A stretch of DNA of 40,079 nt, taken from IMG/VR virus record IMGVR_UViG_3300033149_007553, positions 1-40,079 of that record. One strand, written 5' to 3'. Below are positions 16,098 through 23,101 of the stretch, piece after piece (within the stretch, counting starts at the first letter, position 1; the number at the start of each line of letters is the position of its first letter). The position numbers were made by a program, and so were the translations under genes. The DNA comes from a virus. A model generated the notes under the pieces. The model was given only the letters and a program-made list of their open reading frames with translations. It was not told the DNA's origin and did no database searches.

Positions 16098-18235
16098 CGG
16101 GCACCACCATCGCCGATGCCGCCCGCGCCTATCTCGACGCCGGGCTGTCCGTACTCCCGGCGCGGCGGGACGTGAAGTACCCGGCCCTGCCCCTTTGGGG
16201 TCAGTACAAGGAGCGCCTGCCGACGCGGCCGGAGGTCGACGCTTGGTTCGCCAACGACCGCGACGCCCTGTGCATCGTCACCGGCGCCGTGTCGGGCAAC
16301 GCGGAGATGATCGACTTCGACTACGGCGGCGAGAAGTTCGACCCGTGGTGCGAGAAGGTCCGCGCGGCCGCGCCGGGGCTGATGGAGAAGCTCGTCATCG
16401 AAGGCACGCAGTCCGGCGGATGGCACACGGCGTACCGCAACGAGGGGAAGGTCTGCGGCAGCATGAAGCTCGCCCAGCGCAAGCGCCCGGTCCGCGACGA
16501 GGAGATCACGCTCGACAAGGATGGCAGGGAGATCGTCATCCTGCACGGCAAGGAGTACGTCGTCCGCGTCGACAAGGACGGCTCGAAGTACGCGATCATC
16601 ACGCTGATCGAGACGAAGGGCGATGGCGGGCTGTTCCTGTGCGATCCGACCGACGGCTACGCCCTCGTCCAGGGCGACTTCTGCGACCTACCCGTTCTGA
16701 CCGCCAAGGAGCGCGACATCCTCCTGCGCTGCGCGCGGGAACTCAACGAGTACACGCCCCCCGTGGCCCCCCGTGGCCACACGTTGGCCCCTGGGGCGTC
16801 CGGGGCCGGCCGGGCGGCCGGTGGGCCAAGCGGAGGCGCTCTTCGCCCTGGCGACGACTTCAACGCCCGTGGCGATGTGCGCGCCCTGCTCGAGCAGCAC
16901 GGCTGGACGCTGGTCAAGGGCGGCGAGAACGAGTACTGGCGCCGGCCCGGCAAGGAGAAGGGTACGTCGGCCACGCTCAAGGATGGCGTGTTCTACGTCT
17001 TCTCGTCCAACGCGCCGCCGTTCGACGCCGACACGCCGTATGCGCCCTTCAGCGTCTACGCGCTGCTGGAGCACGACGGCGACTTCGAGCAGGCCGCCCG
17101 GGCGCTGCGGGCGGAGGGCTACGGCGGTGACGAGCCCGACGATAGCGACGTCGATCTGTCTGGCATCCTGGCCAACCTTGAGCCGGCCCCGTCGCAGGCC
17201 CGGAGGATGTTCGTCCGTTGGTCTGACATCAAGCCCCGCCCGCCGTCTTGGCTGATCCGGGGGCTGCTGGAGCGGGACTCACTCGCACAGATCTACGGCG
17301 AGAGCGGCTCCGGTAAGACGTTCTTTGGCCTCGACGTGGCCTGCCGGCTCGCGACGGGTACGCCCTGGCGGGAGCATGCCGTCCAGCCGGCCCCCGTCTT
17401 CTACCTGGCCGGCGAAGGTCGCCAGGGCATCGGTCGGCGCTTGGCGGCATGGGCGACACACCACGGTGTCACCCCCGGGGACGCGCCGCTGTTCGTCGGA
17501 CCGGCCGTGGCGGTCACTGATCCTGACCAGCTCGCCCGCGTGATGGCCGAGATCGCGGCCGAGGCCGACGGCGAGAGGCCAGGCCTGATCGTCCTCGACA
17601 CGCTCGCGCGCTGTTTCGGCGGGGGCGATGAGAACTCCACCCAGGACATGAGCCAGTTCGTGTCGGCCTGCGACGCCCTGCGGGGGCGCTGGGGCTGCTG
17701 CGTCCTGGTGGTGCACCACACGGGCCTGACGGACCGAACCCGCAGCCGGGGCAACTCCGCACTTCGGGCCGCCCTCGACGCCGAGTACCGCATCAACCAG
17801 CCTGAGCGTGGGATTCTGCGGCTTACGGCCACGAAGATGAAGGATGCCGAGATCCCACCGCCGCTGTCCCTCGAGCTGGTGACCGTGGAGCTGCCCGGCA
17901 TGGTCGACGAGTACGGCAACCCCGTCACCTCGGCCGCCGTGGACGTGATCGACGCCGACACATCCGCCATCGAGTCGGCCGTGAAGTCCGCGGGCCGTCC
18001 TGGCACGTGGGCGGAGATCATCCTGGGCGAGGCCGCTCGCATGTCGAGCGGGCAGTTGGAGGACCTTCGCCAGGCCTGCGTCTCCCTGGGGCTGAAGCAC
18101 CGCTCCACGTGGACGAGGACGCTCGCCAAACTCCATGCCGACGGCCGGCTGATCGTGGACACGGATGAAGGCGAGTTCGCATTCCCCAATCACCCAAAAT
18201 CGGAGAAATCCGTTGCGAAACCCCCCGTTGCGTAG
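16088..18235 (+). CDS. Primase-polymerase fused to RepA/DnaB-type helicase ATPase
   Basis: A 715-residue replication protein. The N-terminal prim-pol domain (about 1-200) shows the metal-binding MIDFDYGG (about 74-81) and TQSGGWHTAYR (about 109-119) with the conserved GGxH motif. A linker rich in Gly, Ala and Pro follows (about 225-260). The C-terminal ATPase has Walker A YGESGSGKT (about 402-410), Walker B LIVLDTLARCF (about 498-508) and VLVVHHTG (about 540-547), as in AAA_25/RepA hexameric helicases. It would prime and unwind phage DNA. Its last codons run into the iteron array at 18211-18467, the expected place for its origin. Confidence 0.92.
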   Translation: MQLTGTTIADAARAYLDAGLSVLPARRDVKYPALPLWGQYKERLPTRPEVDAWFANDRDALCIVTGAVSGNAEMIDFDYGGEKFDPWCEKVRAAAPGLMEKLVIEGTQSGGWHTAYRNEGKVCGSMKLAQRKRPVRDEEITLDKDGREIVILHGKEYVVRVDKDGSKYAIITLIETKGDGGLFLCDPTDGYALVQGDFCDLPVLTAKERDILLRCARELNEYTPPVAPRGHTLAPGASGAGRAAGGPSGGALRPGDDFNARGDVRALLEQHGWTLVKGGENEYWRRPGKEKGTSATLKDGVFYVFSSNAPPFDADTPYAPFSVYALLEHDGDFEQAARALRAEGYGGDEPDDSDVDLSGILANLEPAPSQARRMFVRWSDIKPRPPSWLIRGLLERDSLAQIYGESGSGKTFFGLDVACRLATGTPWREHAVQPAPVFYLAGEGRQGIGRRLAAWATHHGVTPGDAPLFVGPAVAVTDPDQLARVMAEIAAEADGERPGLIVLDTLARCFGGGDENSTQDMSQFVSACDALRGRWGCCVLVVHHTGLTDRTRSRGNSALRAALDAEYRINQPERGILRLTATKMKDAEIPPPLSLELVTVELPGMVDEYGNPVTSAAVDVIDADTSAIESAVKSAGRPGTWAEIILGEAARMSSGQLEDLRQACVSLGLKHRSTWTRTLAKLHADGRLIVDTDEGEFAFPNHPKSEKSVAKPPVA

Positions 18236-18334
18236 CCGTTGCGTAGCAATTCTGTCACCCCGTTGCGTAGCCCGTTGCGTGCCCGTTGTATACGCAATGT
18301 CGAATGCAACGGTGGGAGGCAAAGCGTGTTTTCG

Positions 18335-18353
18335 CAGCAGGTTATGCCTGCTG
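18335..18353. other. Hairpin at the centre of the first iteron dyad
   Basis: CAGCAGG, loop TTATG, CCTGCTG: a perfect 7-bp stem. Forward-oriented repeats lie on its left (18211-18290) and reverse-oriented repeats on its right (18357-18390). This fits a cruciform or initiation structure within the origin. Confidence 0.55.
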
Positions 18354-18418
18354 ATGTACGCAACGCTTACGCAACGCAATTACGCAACGCCCGGGCCGTT
18401 GCGTGTTGCGTTGCGTGG

Positions 18419-18437
18419 GGGGGTCTATAAGACCCCC
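18419..18437. other. Hairpin at the centre of the second iteron dyad
   Basis: GGGGGTC, loop TATAA, GACCCCC: a perfect 7-bp stem. Forward repeats precede it (18397-18416) and reverse repeats follow it (18442-18467), the same symmetry as the first hairpin. It lacks a T-run, so a terminator role is less likely than a replication structure. Confidence 0.55.
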
Positions 18438-18595
18438 ACGCACGCAACGCGGCCCCACGCAACGCGGACTCGCCATAGGTACTCCGCGGCGAGGGCTTCT
18501 CCTGACGGCCGTGGGAACAGCCGCGCCCATGGGCAGAGTTTGTTTGCGCTGTCCGGTTTTTCGCAACTGACCCCAACGCACATGGAGGTGCAACC

Positions 18596-19915
18596 ATGAC
18601 CAAGACTTACGACGTGGAATTGCGACCCATCGACGCCATCCGGCCGTACGAGGGCAACCCGCGCGTCAACGACCAAGCCGTGGACGCCGTCGCGGCCAGC
18701 CTGAGGGAGTTCGGCTTCCGCCAGCCCATCGTGGTGGACGCCGACGGCGTGATCATCGTCGGCCACACGCGGTGGAAGGCCGCGCGGAAGCTCGGCCTGG
18801 CGAAGGTGCCCGTCCACGTGGCGAAGGACCTCTCGCCCGACCAGGCGAAGGCCTACCGCCTGGCCGACAACCAGACGAACACGCTGGCCGAATGGGACTT
18901 CGATCTGCTGCCGATCGAGTTGAAGGACCTCCAGGGCGCTGACTACGATCTAAGCCTGCTGGGCTTCGACGACAAGGAGCTGGCCAAGCTGCTCGACGGC
19001 GAGGCCACCGAGGGCCTGACCGACCCCGACGCGGTGCCCGAGCCGCCGGACGAGGCGACGACCCAACCGGGCGACCTGTGGATTCTCGGCAACCACCGCC
19101 TGCTCTGCGGCGACAGCGGGAGCGAAGCCGACGTCGACCGCCTCCTCGGCGGCGCGACGATTGACCTCGTTGTGTGCGATCCGCCCTACAACGTCCGCGT
19201 CGAGCCGCGCAGCAGCACGGCCATCGCCGCTGGCCTGAGCTCCTTCGGCGACAAGAAAGCCCAGCTGCACCACCAGGGCTTCGACCAGGCGCGGGGCGTT
19301 ACCGACCCCAAAAAGGCCCGCAAGAAGATGCGGGCCAAGGACCGACCGCTGGAGAACGACTTCGTCAGCGACGAGGCCTTCGACGAGATGCTGCTGGCGT
19401 GGTTCTCGAACGCCTCCCGAGTGCTCAAGCCGGGGGGCTCGTTCTACATCTGGGGCGGCTACGCGAACCTCGGCAACTACCCGGGCCCGCTGAAGAAGGC
19501 GGGGCTCTACTTCAGCCAGGGCATCGTCTGGGACAAGCAGCACCCGGTGCTGACCCGGAAGGATCTCATGGGCGCATTCGAGATCTGCTTCTACGGCTGG
19601 AAGGAGGGCGCCGGGCACAAGTTCTACGGGCCCAACAACGCCACGGACCTCTGGCACGTCAAGAAGGTCAACCCTCAGGCGATGGTCCACTTGACCGAGA
19701 AGCCCGTCGAGCTGGCCGTGCGTTCGATCCAGTTCAGCTCCCTGCCGGGCGAGAATGTGCTGGACCTCTTCGGCGGCAGCGGCTCGACGCTGATCGGCTG
19801 CGAGCAGACGGGCCGGCGGGCGTTCCTGATGGAGTTGGACGCGCTCTACTGCGACGTGATCGTCCAGCGGTGGGAGCAGTTCACCGGCAAGAAGGCCGAG
19901 CGGGCTCAGCCATGA
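18596..19915 (+). CDS. ParB-N/DNA methyltransferase fusion, second phage methylase
   Basis: A 439-residue protein. A ParB-like nuclease domain (about 5-100) reads IDAIRPYEGNPRVND and VIIVGHTRWKAARKLG. The methyltransferase part starts near QPGDLWILGNHRLLCGDS (about 160-177) with VVCDPPYNV (DPPY, about 196-204), KPGGSFYIWGGY, and ends with FGGSGSTLIGCEQTGR (AdoMet motif I, about 388-403). The order is that of beta-class N4-cytosine or N6-adenine methylases found in phages. GGAGG precedes the ATG. It is the first gene downstream of the origin array and probably protects or marks phage DNA. Confidence 0.92.
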   Translation: MTKTYDVELRPIDAIRPYEGNPRVNDQAVDAVAASLREFGFRQPIVVDADGVIIVGHTRWKAARKLGLAKVPVHVAKDLSPDQAKAYRLADNQTNTLAEWDFDLLPIELKDLQGADYDLSLLGFDDKELAKLLDGEATEGLTDPDAVPEPPDEATTQPGDLWILGNHRLLCGDSGSEADVDRLLGGATIDLVVCDPPYNVRVEPRSSTAIAAGLSSFGDKKAQLHHQGFDQARGVTDPKKARKKMRAKDRPLENDFVSDEAFDEMLLAWFSNASRVLKPGGSFYIWGGYANLGNYPGPLKKAGLYFSQGIVWDKQHPVLTRKDLMGAFEICFYGWKEGAGHKFYGPNNATDLWHVKKVNPQAMVHLTEKPVELAVRSIQFSSLPGENVLDLFGGSGSTLIGCEQTGRRAFLMELDALYCDVIVQRWEQFTGKKAERAQP

Positions 19916-19923
19916 TACGGGCG

Positions 19924-20457
19924 CTATCGGTTCCGGAGCCAGAGGTAGTTGTCCAGATAAACGCGAGCAGGCAGGTGGAGCTCTTGGGCATATTCGGATG
20001 CGAATCGCTGGAACTCTCGATGGGCAGGACGGCCGAGATGTTTGAGCCCCGGCCACGCCGGAAGTCGGCCCCGGCCTGCTCGCTGTTTGAGGGCGGTCGC
20101 CACAATGCGGTCCAAGGGTATCTCCGCCAGGGGTTCGATCCGTTCAAGATGGTATTCGCGCCGGAGGTAGTGATCGCAGATGCAGGCCCGCATGAAGAGG
20201 TTGATGGCCTTACGAGCAGTTCCCCAAGGTCGCACCTGAACCTGCAGCGCGGCAAGAATCCCTTCGGTTCTGTCGTCAAGCCACTGCTCATAGGCGACCG
20301 CTTGGTGGCTCGGGATGCCTCGAAGCTGGAAACCCACGAGATGGGATTGGATTGCTCGCACGACACCTCGTTCCTGGTTTCGGAGGGCGTTCCCGCCGAG
20401 TGCTCCTACCGCATTGAACTCCTGCAAGAGCCTTATGAAATCGACTTGACCGTTCAT
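19924..20457 (-). CDS. Unknown protein, lone minus-strand gene
   Basis: A 177-residue soluble protein starting MNGQVDFIRLLQEFNAVG. The middle contains RPWGTARKAINLFMRACICDHYLRREYHLERIEPLAEIPL (split here only for description), which looks like a conserved core; the C terminus has PGLKHLGRP and ARVYLDNYLW. I do not recognise a named family. The start at 20457 has AAAGGG upstream. It converges on the methylase gene with eight bases between stops, and is a separate unit from the minus-strand operon beyond the hairpin at 20551. The composition appears less GC-rich than its neighbours, suggesting a recently gained accessory gene. Confidence 0.75.
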   Translation of the reverse strand: MNGQVDFIRLLQEFNAVGALGGNALRNQERGVVRAIQSHLVGFQLRGIPSHQAVAYEQWLDDRTEGILAALQVQVRPWGTARKAINLFMRACICDHYLRREYHLERIEPLAEIPLDRIVATALKQRAGRGRLPAWPGLKHLGRPAHREFQRFASEYAQELHLPARVYLDNYLWLRNR

Positions 20458-20550
20458 CGTCTGTCGCCCTTTGCCCTGCGCGGCCTTCGGCCGGCAATCC
20501 CGCAGCTTCGCGATCTTATAGCACGTGACTCTCGTCAGCACAACTGCGAG

Positions 20551-20575
20551 CGCCCCGGCCGCAGGGACCGGGGCG
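20551..20575 (-). terminator. GC-rich terminator-like hairpin
   Basis: CGCCCCGG (20551-20558) pairs perfectly with CCGGGGCG (20568-20575) around a nine-base loop. It lies about 27 bases after the stop of the HARE-HTH gene, at the end of the 22703-to-20602 minus-strand operon. No T-run follows on the minus strand, so it may need other factors. Confidence 0.5.
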
Positions 20576-20601
20576 TCGTGGGTGGTGGGATGAGGCGCGA
20601 G

Positions 20602-21237
20602 CTACCTGGCCAGCTCGAACTTGCCGCGGTCGACCTTGCGGAAGCGGCTGTCATCGCCCTTCTTCTGGCACTCGCGCAAGATGGCGGCGTAGATTGTGGC
20701 CGCGGGGGTCTTGCCCTGCGTCTGCCAGTAGCCCTTGGCCAGCATCCGCTCGGCCATCTGCTTCGTGTTGAGCGGCTCGCCGGCTTCGGCCAGGACCTGC
20801 GCCGCGGCGTCCAGGCCGCTCGGCTTGCGCTGCTTGGCGGGCTTGTCGGCCTTGGGCTGGCGCTTCTTCTTCTCGGCCGCGACGGCCTGCATGGCGGAAT
20901 TGACTGCGTCGGCCTTCGTGGCCTCCGTGATTCCGCCGCGCTTCTTGCGGGCCGTCGGCACCTTGACGCCCTTCGTCAGATCGCCCTTCTCGACGGCCTC
21001 GACTGTGGCAGCCACGCCTGCCTGCCGGTCAGGCAGGTCGGGCTTGGCTTTCTCGCCGGGTCCGCGCGTCTCGTGACGGAGGCGCTGGGCGCTCTTGATG
21101 CGGACCTTCTTCTTCGTCGTGATGTTCGTCGCGTCCCACCCGCCTCGCGGGTTCTCCGCGTCGATGCGGACGGTCGCCATCCGACCGGACACCTTCGCGG
21201 CGTAGAAGCCGCCCACTTTGACCTCGTCCTTCTTCAT
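20602..21237 (-). CDS. HARE-HTH winged-helix protein
   Basis: A 211-residue basic protein. The N terminus (about 1-50) is beta-rich and KOW-like (VKVGGFYAAKVSGRMATVRI). A lysine- and alanine-rich linker follows. The C-terminal 70 residues match the HARE-HTH domain: SGLDAAAQVLAEAGEPLNTK, MAERMLAKGYW, and a conserved end, RFRKVDRGKFELA. HARE-HTH domains bind DNA or link chromatin and restriction proteins. Residues about 69-75 (LPDRQAG) are encoded by a 21-bp palindrome also present in an unrelated gene at 35904. It is the last gene of a minus-strand operon opposite to its surroundings. Confidence 0.85.
   Translation of the reverse strand: MKKDEVKVGGFYAAKVSGRMATVRIDAENPRGGWDATNITTKKKVRIKSAQRLRHETRGPGEKAKPDLPDRQAGVAATVEAVEKGDLTKGVKVPTARKKRGGITEATKADAVNSAMQAVAAEKKKRQPKADKPAKQRKPSGLDAAAQVLAEAGEPLNTKQMAERMLAKGYWQTQGKTPAATIYAAILRECQKKGDDSRFRKVDRGKFELAR
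21017..21037. repeat. 21-bp palindromic repeat, copy 1
   Basis: The arms CCTGCCTG and CAGGCAGG surround a CCGGT-type centre; on the minus strand the whole element is identical at all 21 bases to 35904-35924. It lies inside the HARE-HTH gene, is read there as LPDRQAG, and sits in the linker between the two folded parts, where an insertion would be tolerated. Confidence 0.8.
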
Positions 21238-21265
21238 CGCTGCATCTCCTCGTGCTGGGGGCCTG

Positions 21266-21442
21266 CTACGAGGCCCAGTCCTTCAGGAACGCGACCCACT
21301 CGTCGCGCGTCATCGGTTCGTGCGCTTCGGTCGCCTCGTCGTCCTCGACCCGCCACAGCGATGGGTCGATCGGGTCGGCCGACACCCGGACTCGCCCGCG
21401 TGCGAGGCGATTGGCCTGCTCGATGGTCAGCGTCTGGTCCAT
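21266..21442 (-). CDS. Small acidic protein of unknown function
   Basis: A 58-residue protein starting MDQTLTIEQANRLARGRVRV, with a C terminus TRDEWVAFLKDWAS. AAGGAG lies upstream of the ATG at 21442. The reading frame extends further upstream, but that part only shadows the neighbouring gene. It is in the minus-strand operon, 17 bases after the previous stop. No family is recognised. Confidence 0.68.
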   Translation of the reverse strand: MDQTLTIEQANRLARGRVRVSADPIDPSLWRVEDDEATEAHEPMTRDEWVAFLKDWAS

Positions 21443-21459
21443 GCGGTTCTCCTTGGCGT

Positions 21460-21897
21460 TCAGATGCCCAGCTCGTCGTACAGGCGGTTGAGCTGCTCTG
21501 GCCCGCCGACGAGGTCGATGAGCGTATCGGCGAACCAACGGACCTGGCGGTTGACGGCCTCGTCGTTCGTTCGGACGGATTCGAGGTGCGCCACCATCGC
21601 TGCCACGGTCTGCGGCGAGAGGTTCTCGCGGAGTGCGTCGGACAGGGAATCGACGGCCTTGTCATGCCGAACCGGCTTCTGGCCGGCGGCGTGGTCGCGG
21701 TCCCAGAACGCCAGGATCTCGTCGTCGCTGTAGCCCTTGCGGCGGAAGTACGCCAAGTCGCTGGGCGAGAACATCGGGTGGCTGGCGATGCGCTCGGCGG
21801 TTGTCGGCGCGTCGTCGTCCTGGCGTTCCGGGACGGTCACGCGGACCTTCCGGCCGGCGTGCTCCGCCTCGTACGTCTTGGGTCGTTTGCGATCCAT
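21460..21897 (-). CDS. Unknown small protein of the minus-strand operon
   Basis: A 145-residue soluble protein. The N-terminal quarter is short and basic (MDRKRPKTYEAEHAGRKVRV). A helical segment follows, with SPSDLAYFRRKGYSDDEILA and FWDRDHAAGQ, then a C-terminal helix pair ending EQLNRLYDELGI. The SDLAYFRRKGYSDDEI part has the look of a small helical interaction motif. No family is identified. Its start is 15 bases after the upstream 59-residue gene. Confidence 0.72.
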   Translation of the reverse strand: MDRKRPKTYEAEHAGRKVRVTVPERQDDDAPTTAERIASHPMFSPSDLAYFRRKGYSDDEILAFWDRDHAAGQKPVRHDKAVDSLSDALRENLSPQTVAAMVAHLESVRTNDEAVNRQVRWFADTLIDLVGGPEQLNRLYDELGI

Positions 21898-21912
21898 GGT
21901 CGATCCTCCCGC

Positions 21913-22092
21913 TCAGCGGCTCTGTACGACGGTCAGTTGGAACGTGGTGCCGTCCTTGCACCGCACCACGACGCCGCGGTTGCGTGTCAGGACGCCGGCC
22001 TCCTCGAACGTCCGGACGCTGGCGACCTCCGGGACGATCTCCTCGTCCTGGAGCGTCTCGTACAGCATGGTTTCCATCTCGATCTCGTTCAT
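21913..22092 (-). CDS. 59-residue small protein
   Basis: A short open frame with a strong AAGGAGA ribosome site five bases before the ATG at 22092. The product begins MNEIEMETMLYETLQDEEIV, has a middle VRTFEEAGVLTRNRGVVV and ends CKDGTTFQLTVVQSR. The beta-strand pattern in the second half suggests a small folded domain. It stands in tandem with the other minus-strand genes, and the spacing and ribosome site make it credible despite its size. Function unknown. Confidence 0.7.
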   Translation of the reverse strand: MNEIEMETMLYETLQDEEIVPEVASVRTFEEAGVLTRNRGVVVRCKDGTTFQLTVVQSR

Positions 22093-22166
22093 GTTGGTCT
22101 CCTTCTGCCGGGTAGCGCCGGCTGCGCCGCCGACGTCCGGCCGTCCGGGCGCCCGCGGCGGGGCCG

Positions 22167-22196
22167 CCTGCCCGCCGTAGCCTCGGCGGAGGCAGG
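22167..22196. repeat. Palindromic repeat between small genes
   Basis: CCTGCC...GGCAGG ends enclose complementary inner arms (CCGCC/GGCGG) around GTAGCCTC. It resembles the 21-bp palindromes at 21017 and 35904 in its outer CCTGCC/GGCAGG bases and belongs to a widespread style of REP-like element. It lies in the 117-base gap between two small genes. Confidence 0.6.
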
Positions 22197-22209
22197 GGCC
22201 CCGCGCCGG

Positions 22210-22478
22210 TCAGTCCTCGAAGGTGGCGATCGCCCGCCGGTACTCGGCGACGTCGCCGTTGGTCCCGCGGTAGCCGTCGAGGTGCTGCTGGAGGTCTCGG
22301 GCGACCTTGTAGTTCTCGTTGCAGCTCCAGGCGTCGGCCAGCAGCCGGAAGGGCTTCCGGACCACGCAGGTCCGCCCGTCCTTCGTCTCGATGGCCTTCA
22401 CCAGCCGGTGGAGCGGCCATCGCGGGTGATGGTCGCCGTGCCGTTGGGGCCTTCGATGTCGATCCGCGTCGTCTTCAT
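22210..22478 (-). pseudogene. Small protein gene with a one-base frameshift
   Basis: Translation from the ATG at 22478 (AGGAGAAG upstream) gives MKTTRIDIEGPNGTATITRD and then GRSTGW with a TGA at 22398. From about 22405 the continuation lies in another frame: RLVKAIETKDGRTCVVRKPF, followed by LLADAWSCNENYKVARDLQQ and ending EYRRAIATFED at 22210. The two halves would make one protein of about 89 residues if a single base were added near 22405. Either the gene is broken, the assembly has a base missing, or a ribosomal frameshift is used. No slippery motif is obvious. Confidence 0.65.
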
Positions 22479-22490
22479 GGCGTGCTTCTC

Positions 22491-22703
22491 CTACTCGGCG
22501 TGCAGTGCGATGATGGTCCGGGGCGTGTACCCGCACCGGCGGGCCTCGGCGTTGATGGCCTTGCGGACGGCGCTGCCCGGCAGGGCAGCCAGGTAGATGC
22601 CCGCCAGGCGCTTCCATCCCAGCCGCTCGATGCGGCGCCGGCCGTCGCGACCGATGGCCATCATCCACTCGTGCGTCTGGGCCTTGGGGTTCCTCGTTCT
22701 CAT
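22491..22703 (-). CDS. Small basic protein, first gene of the minus-strand operon
   Basis: A 70-residue protein starting MRTRNPKAQTHEWMMAIGRD, with a basic helical middle (RRRIERLGWKRLAGIYLAAL) and end RRCGYTPRTIIALHAE. AAGGA lies six bases before the ATG at 22703; an in-frame ATG at 22724 is possible but has no ribosome site. The strongly basic helices suggest DNA or RNA binding; no family is recognised. It is closest to the dyad-rich divergent region at 22728-22880. Confidence 0.65.
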   Translation of the reverse strand: MRTRNPKAQTHEWMMAIGRDGRRRIERLGWKRLAGIYLAALPGSAVRKAINAEARRCGYTPRTIIALHAE

Positions 22704-22727
22704 CGTAAGTCCTTTTTTATCCATGGC

Positions 22728-22880
22728 TTGCCTTCCCATTTGCCACTGACATGTTTGCTCGACCGGCGGCACATGGGAAGGCAATTCCGGCCCCCGCCGC
22801 CAGAATCTCCCGCCCGTAACTGGCGCACATATCGCCGCTTACGACATGTGGCGGAGATTCTCGCCGGAATGTGCCGCTCC
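22728..22880. promoter_or_regulatory. Dyad-rich divergent control region before the packaging genes
   Basis: TTGCCTTCCCAT (22728-22739) and ATGGGAAGGCAA (22773-22784) are a perfect 12-bp inverted repeat. AGAATCTCC (22802-22810) and GGAGATTCT (22853-22861) form a second pair. CCGGCGGCACA (22763-22773) is partly complementary to TGTGCCGCTCCGG (about 22868-22880). The region separates the minus-strand operon (start 22703) from the plus-strand packaging genes (start 22901), so it probably carries both promoters and their operators. Confidence 0.55.
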
Positions 22881-22900
22881 GGTGGCAGGAGGACATGCCC

Positions 22901-23101
22901 ATGAGCGAGACGGGGCCCAGCCTGACGGCGCTGACCGTCGCCCAGGCCGCCAAGGTGCTCAGCGCCGCCGGCGGGCGGCGGATCACCGAGGAGATGCTCC
23001 GCGCGGACATCGACGCCGGCGCGCCGGTCAACGCCGACGGCACGCTCAACCTGGTGCACTACACGGCCTGGCTCGTGCGGGAGGTAGCCGGTGGCGATTG
23101 A
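22901..23101 (+). CDS. Small HTH protein, probable terminase small subunit
   Basis: A 66-residue protein: SLTALTVAQAAKVLSAAGGR, ITEEMLRADIDAGAPVNADG, NLVHYTAWLVRE. The ALTVAQAAKVLS and ITEEMLRADI segments look like a short HTH. It overlaps the large terminase gene by 11 bases, the usual place for a small subunit that recognises the packaging site. The same ITExxLR...AG...NLxxYxAWL pattern occurs at the N terminus of the large subunit. The start at 22901 is set by AGGAGGA eight bases upstream. Confidence 0.7.
   Translation: MSETGPSLTALTVAQAAKVLSAAGGRRITEEMLRADIDAGAPVNADGTLNLVHYTAWLVREVAGGD

Larger units (their letters stand above)
18211..18467. repeat. Iteron array, probable replication origin
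   Basis: About 14 copies of GTTGCGT or its complement in 257 bases. The unit CGTTGCGTAGC is perfect at 18226-18236, 18237-18247 and 18261-18271, with a variant at 18273. TACGCAACGC occurs at 18357, 18368 and 18381; GTTGCGT at about 18398, 18405 (partial) and 18410; ACGCAACGCGG at 18442 and 18457. The copies point towards two hairpins (18335-18353 and 18419-18437), making two dyads. No gene is supported in 18236-18595; a reading frame across it is produced by the repeats. Its position directly after the primase-helicase gene indicates an origin. Confidence 0.8.

Noticed and set aside
14444-16546. A 700-residue minus-strand frame
   Set aside because: It runs antisense across three overlapping plus-strand genes with good motifs.
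18419-18437. Rho-independent terminator after the primase-helicase gene
   Set aside because: There is no T-run after the stem, and reverse-oriented iterons flank it; an origin structure is preferred.
18211-18467. CRISPR array
   Set aside because: Repeats are 7-11 bases, occur in both orientations and have no uniform spacers, so iterons fit and CRISPR does not.
18165-18599. An open frame across the iteron array
   Set aside because: Its product is a translation of the repeats (repeated Ala-Thr-Arg-type residues), with no ribosome site; the DNA structure explains the region better.
19174-22596. A 1140-residue open frame on the plus strand
   Set aside because: It overlaps the methylase gene in another frame and runs antisense to seven credible minus-strand genes; it has no ribosome site and no recognisable motif. 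Long shadow frames are expected at this GC content.
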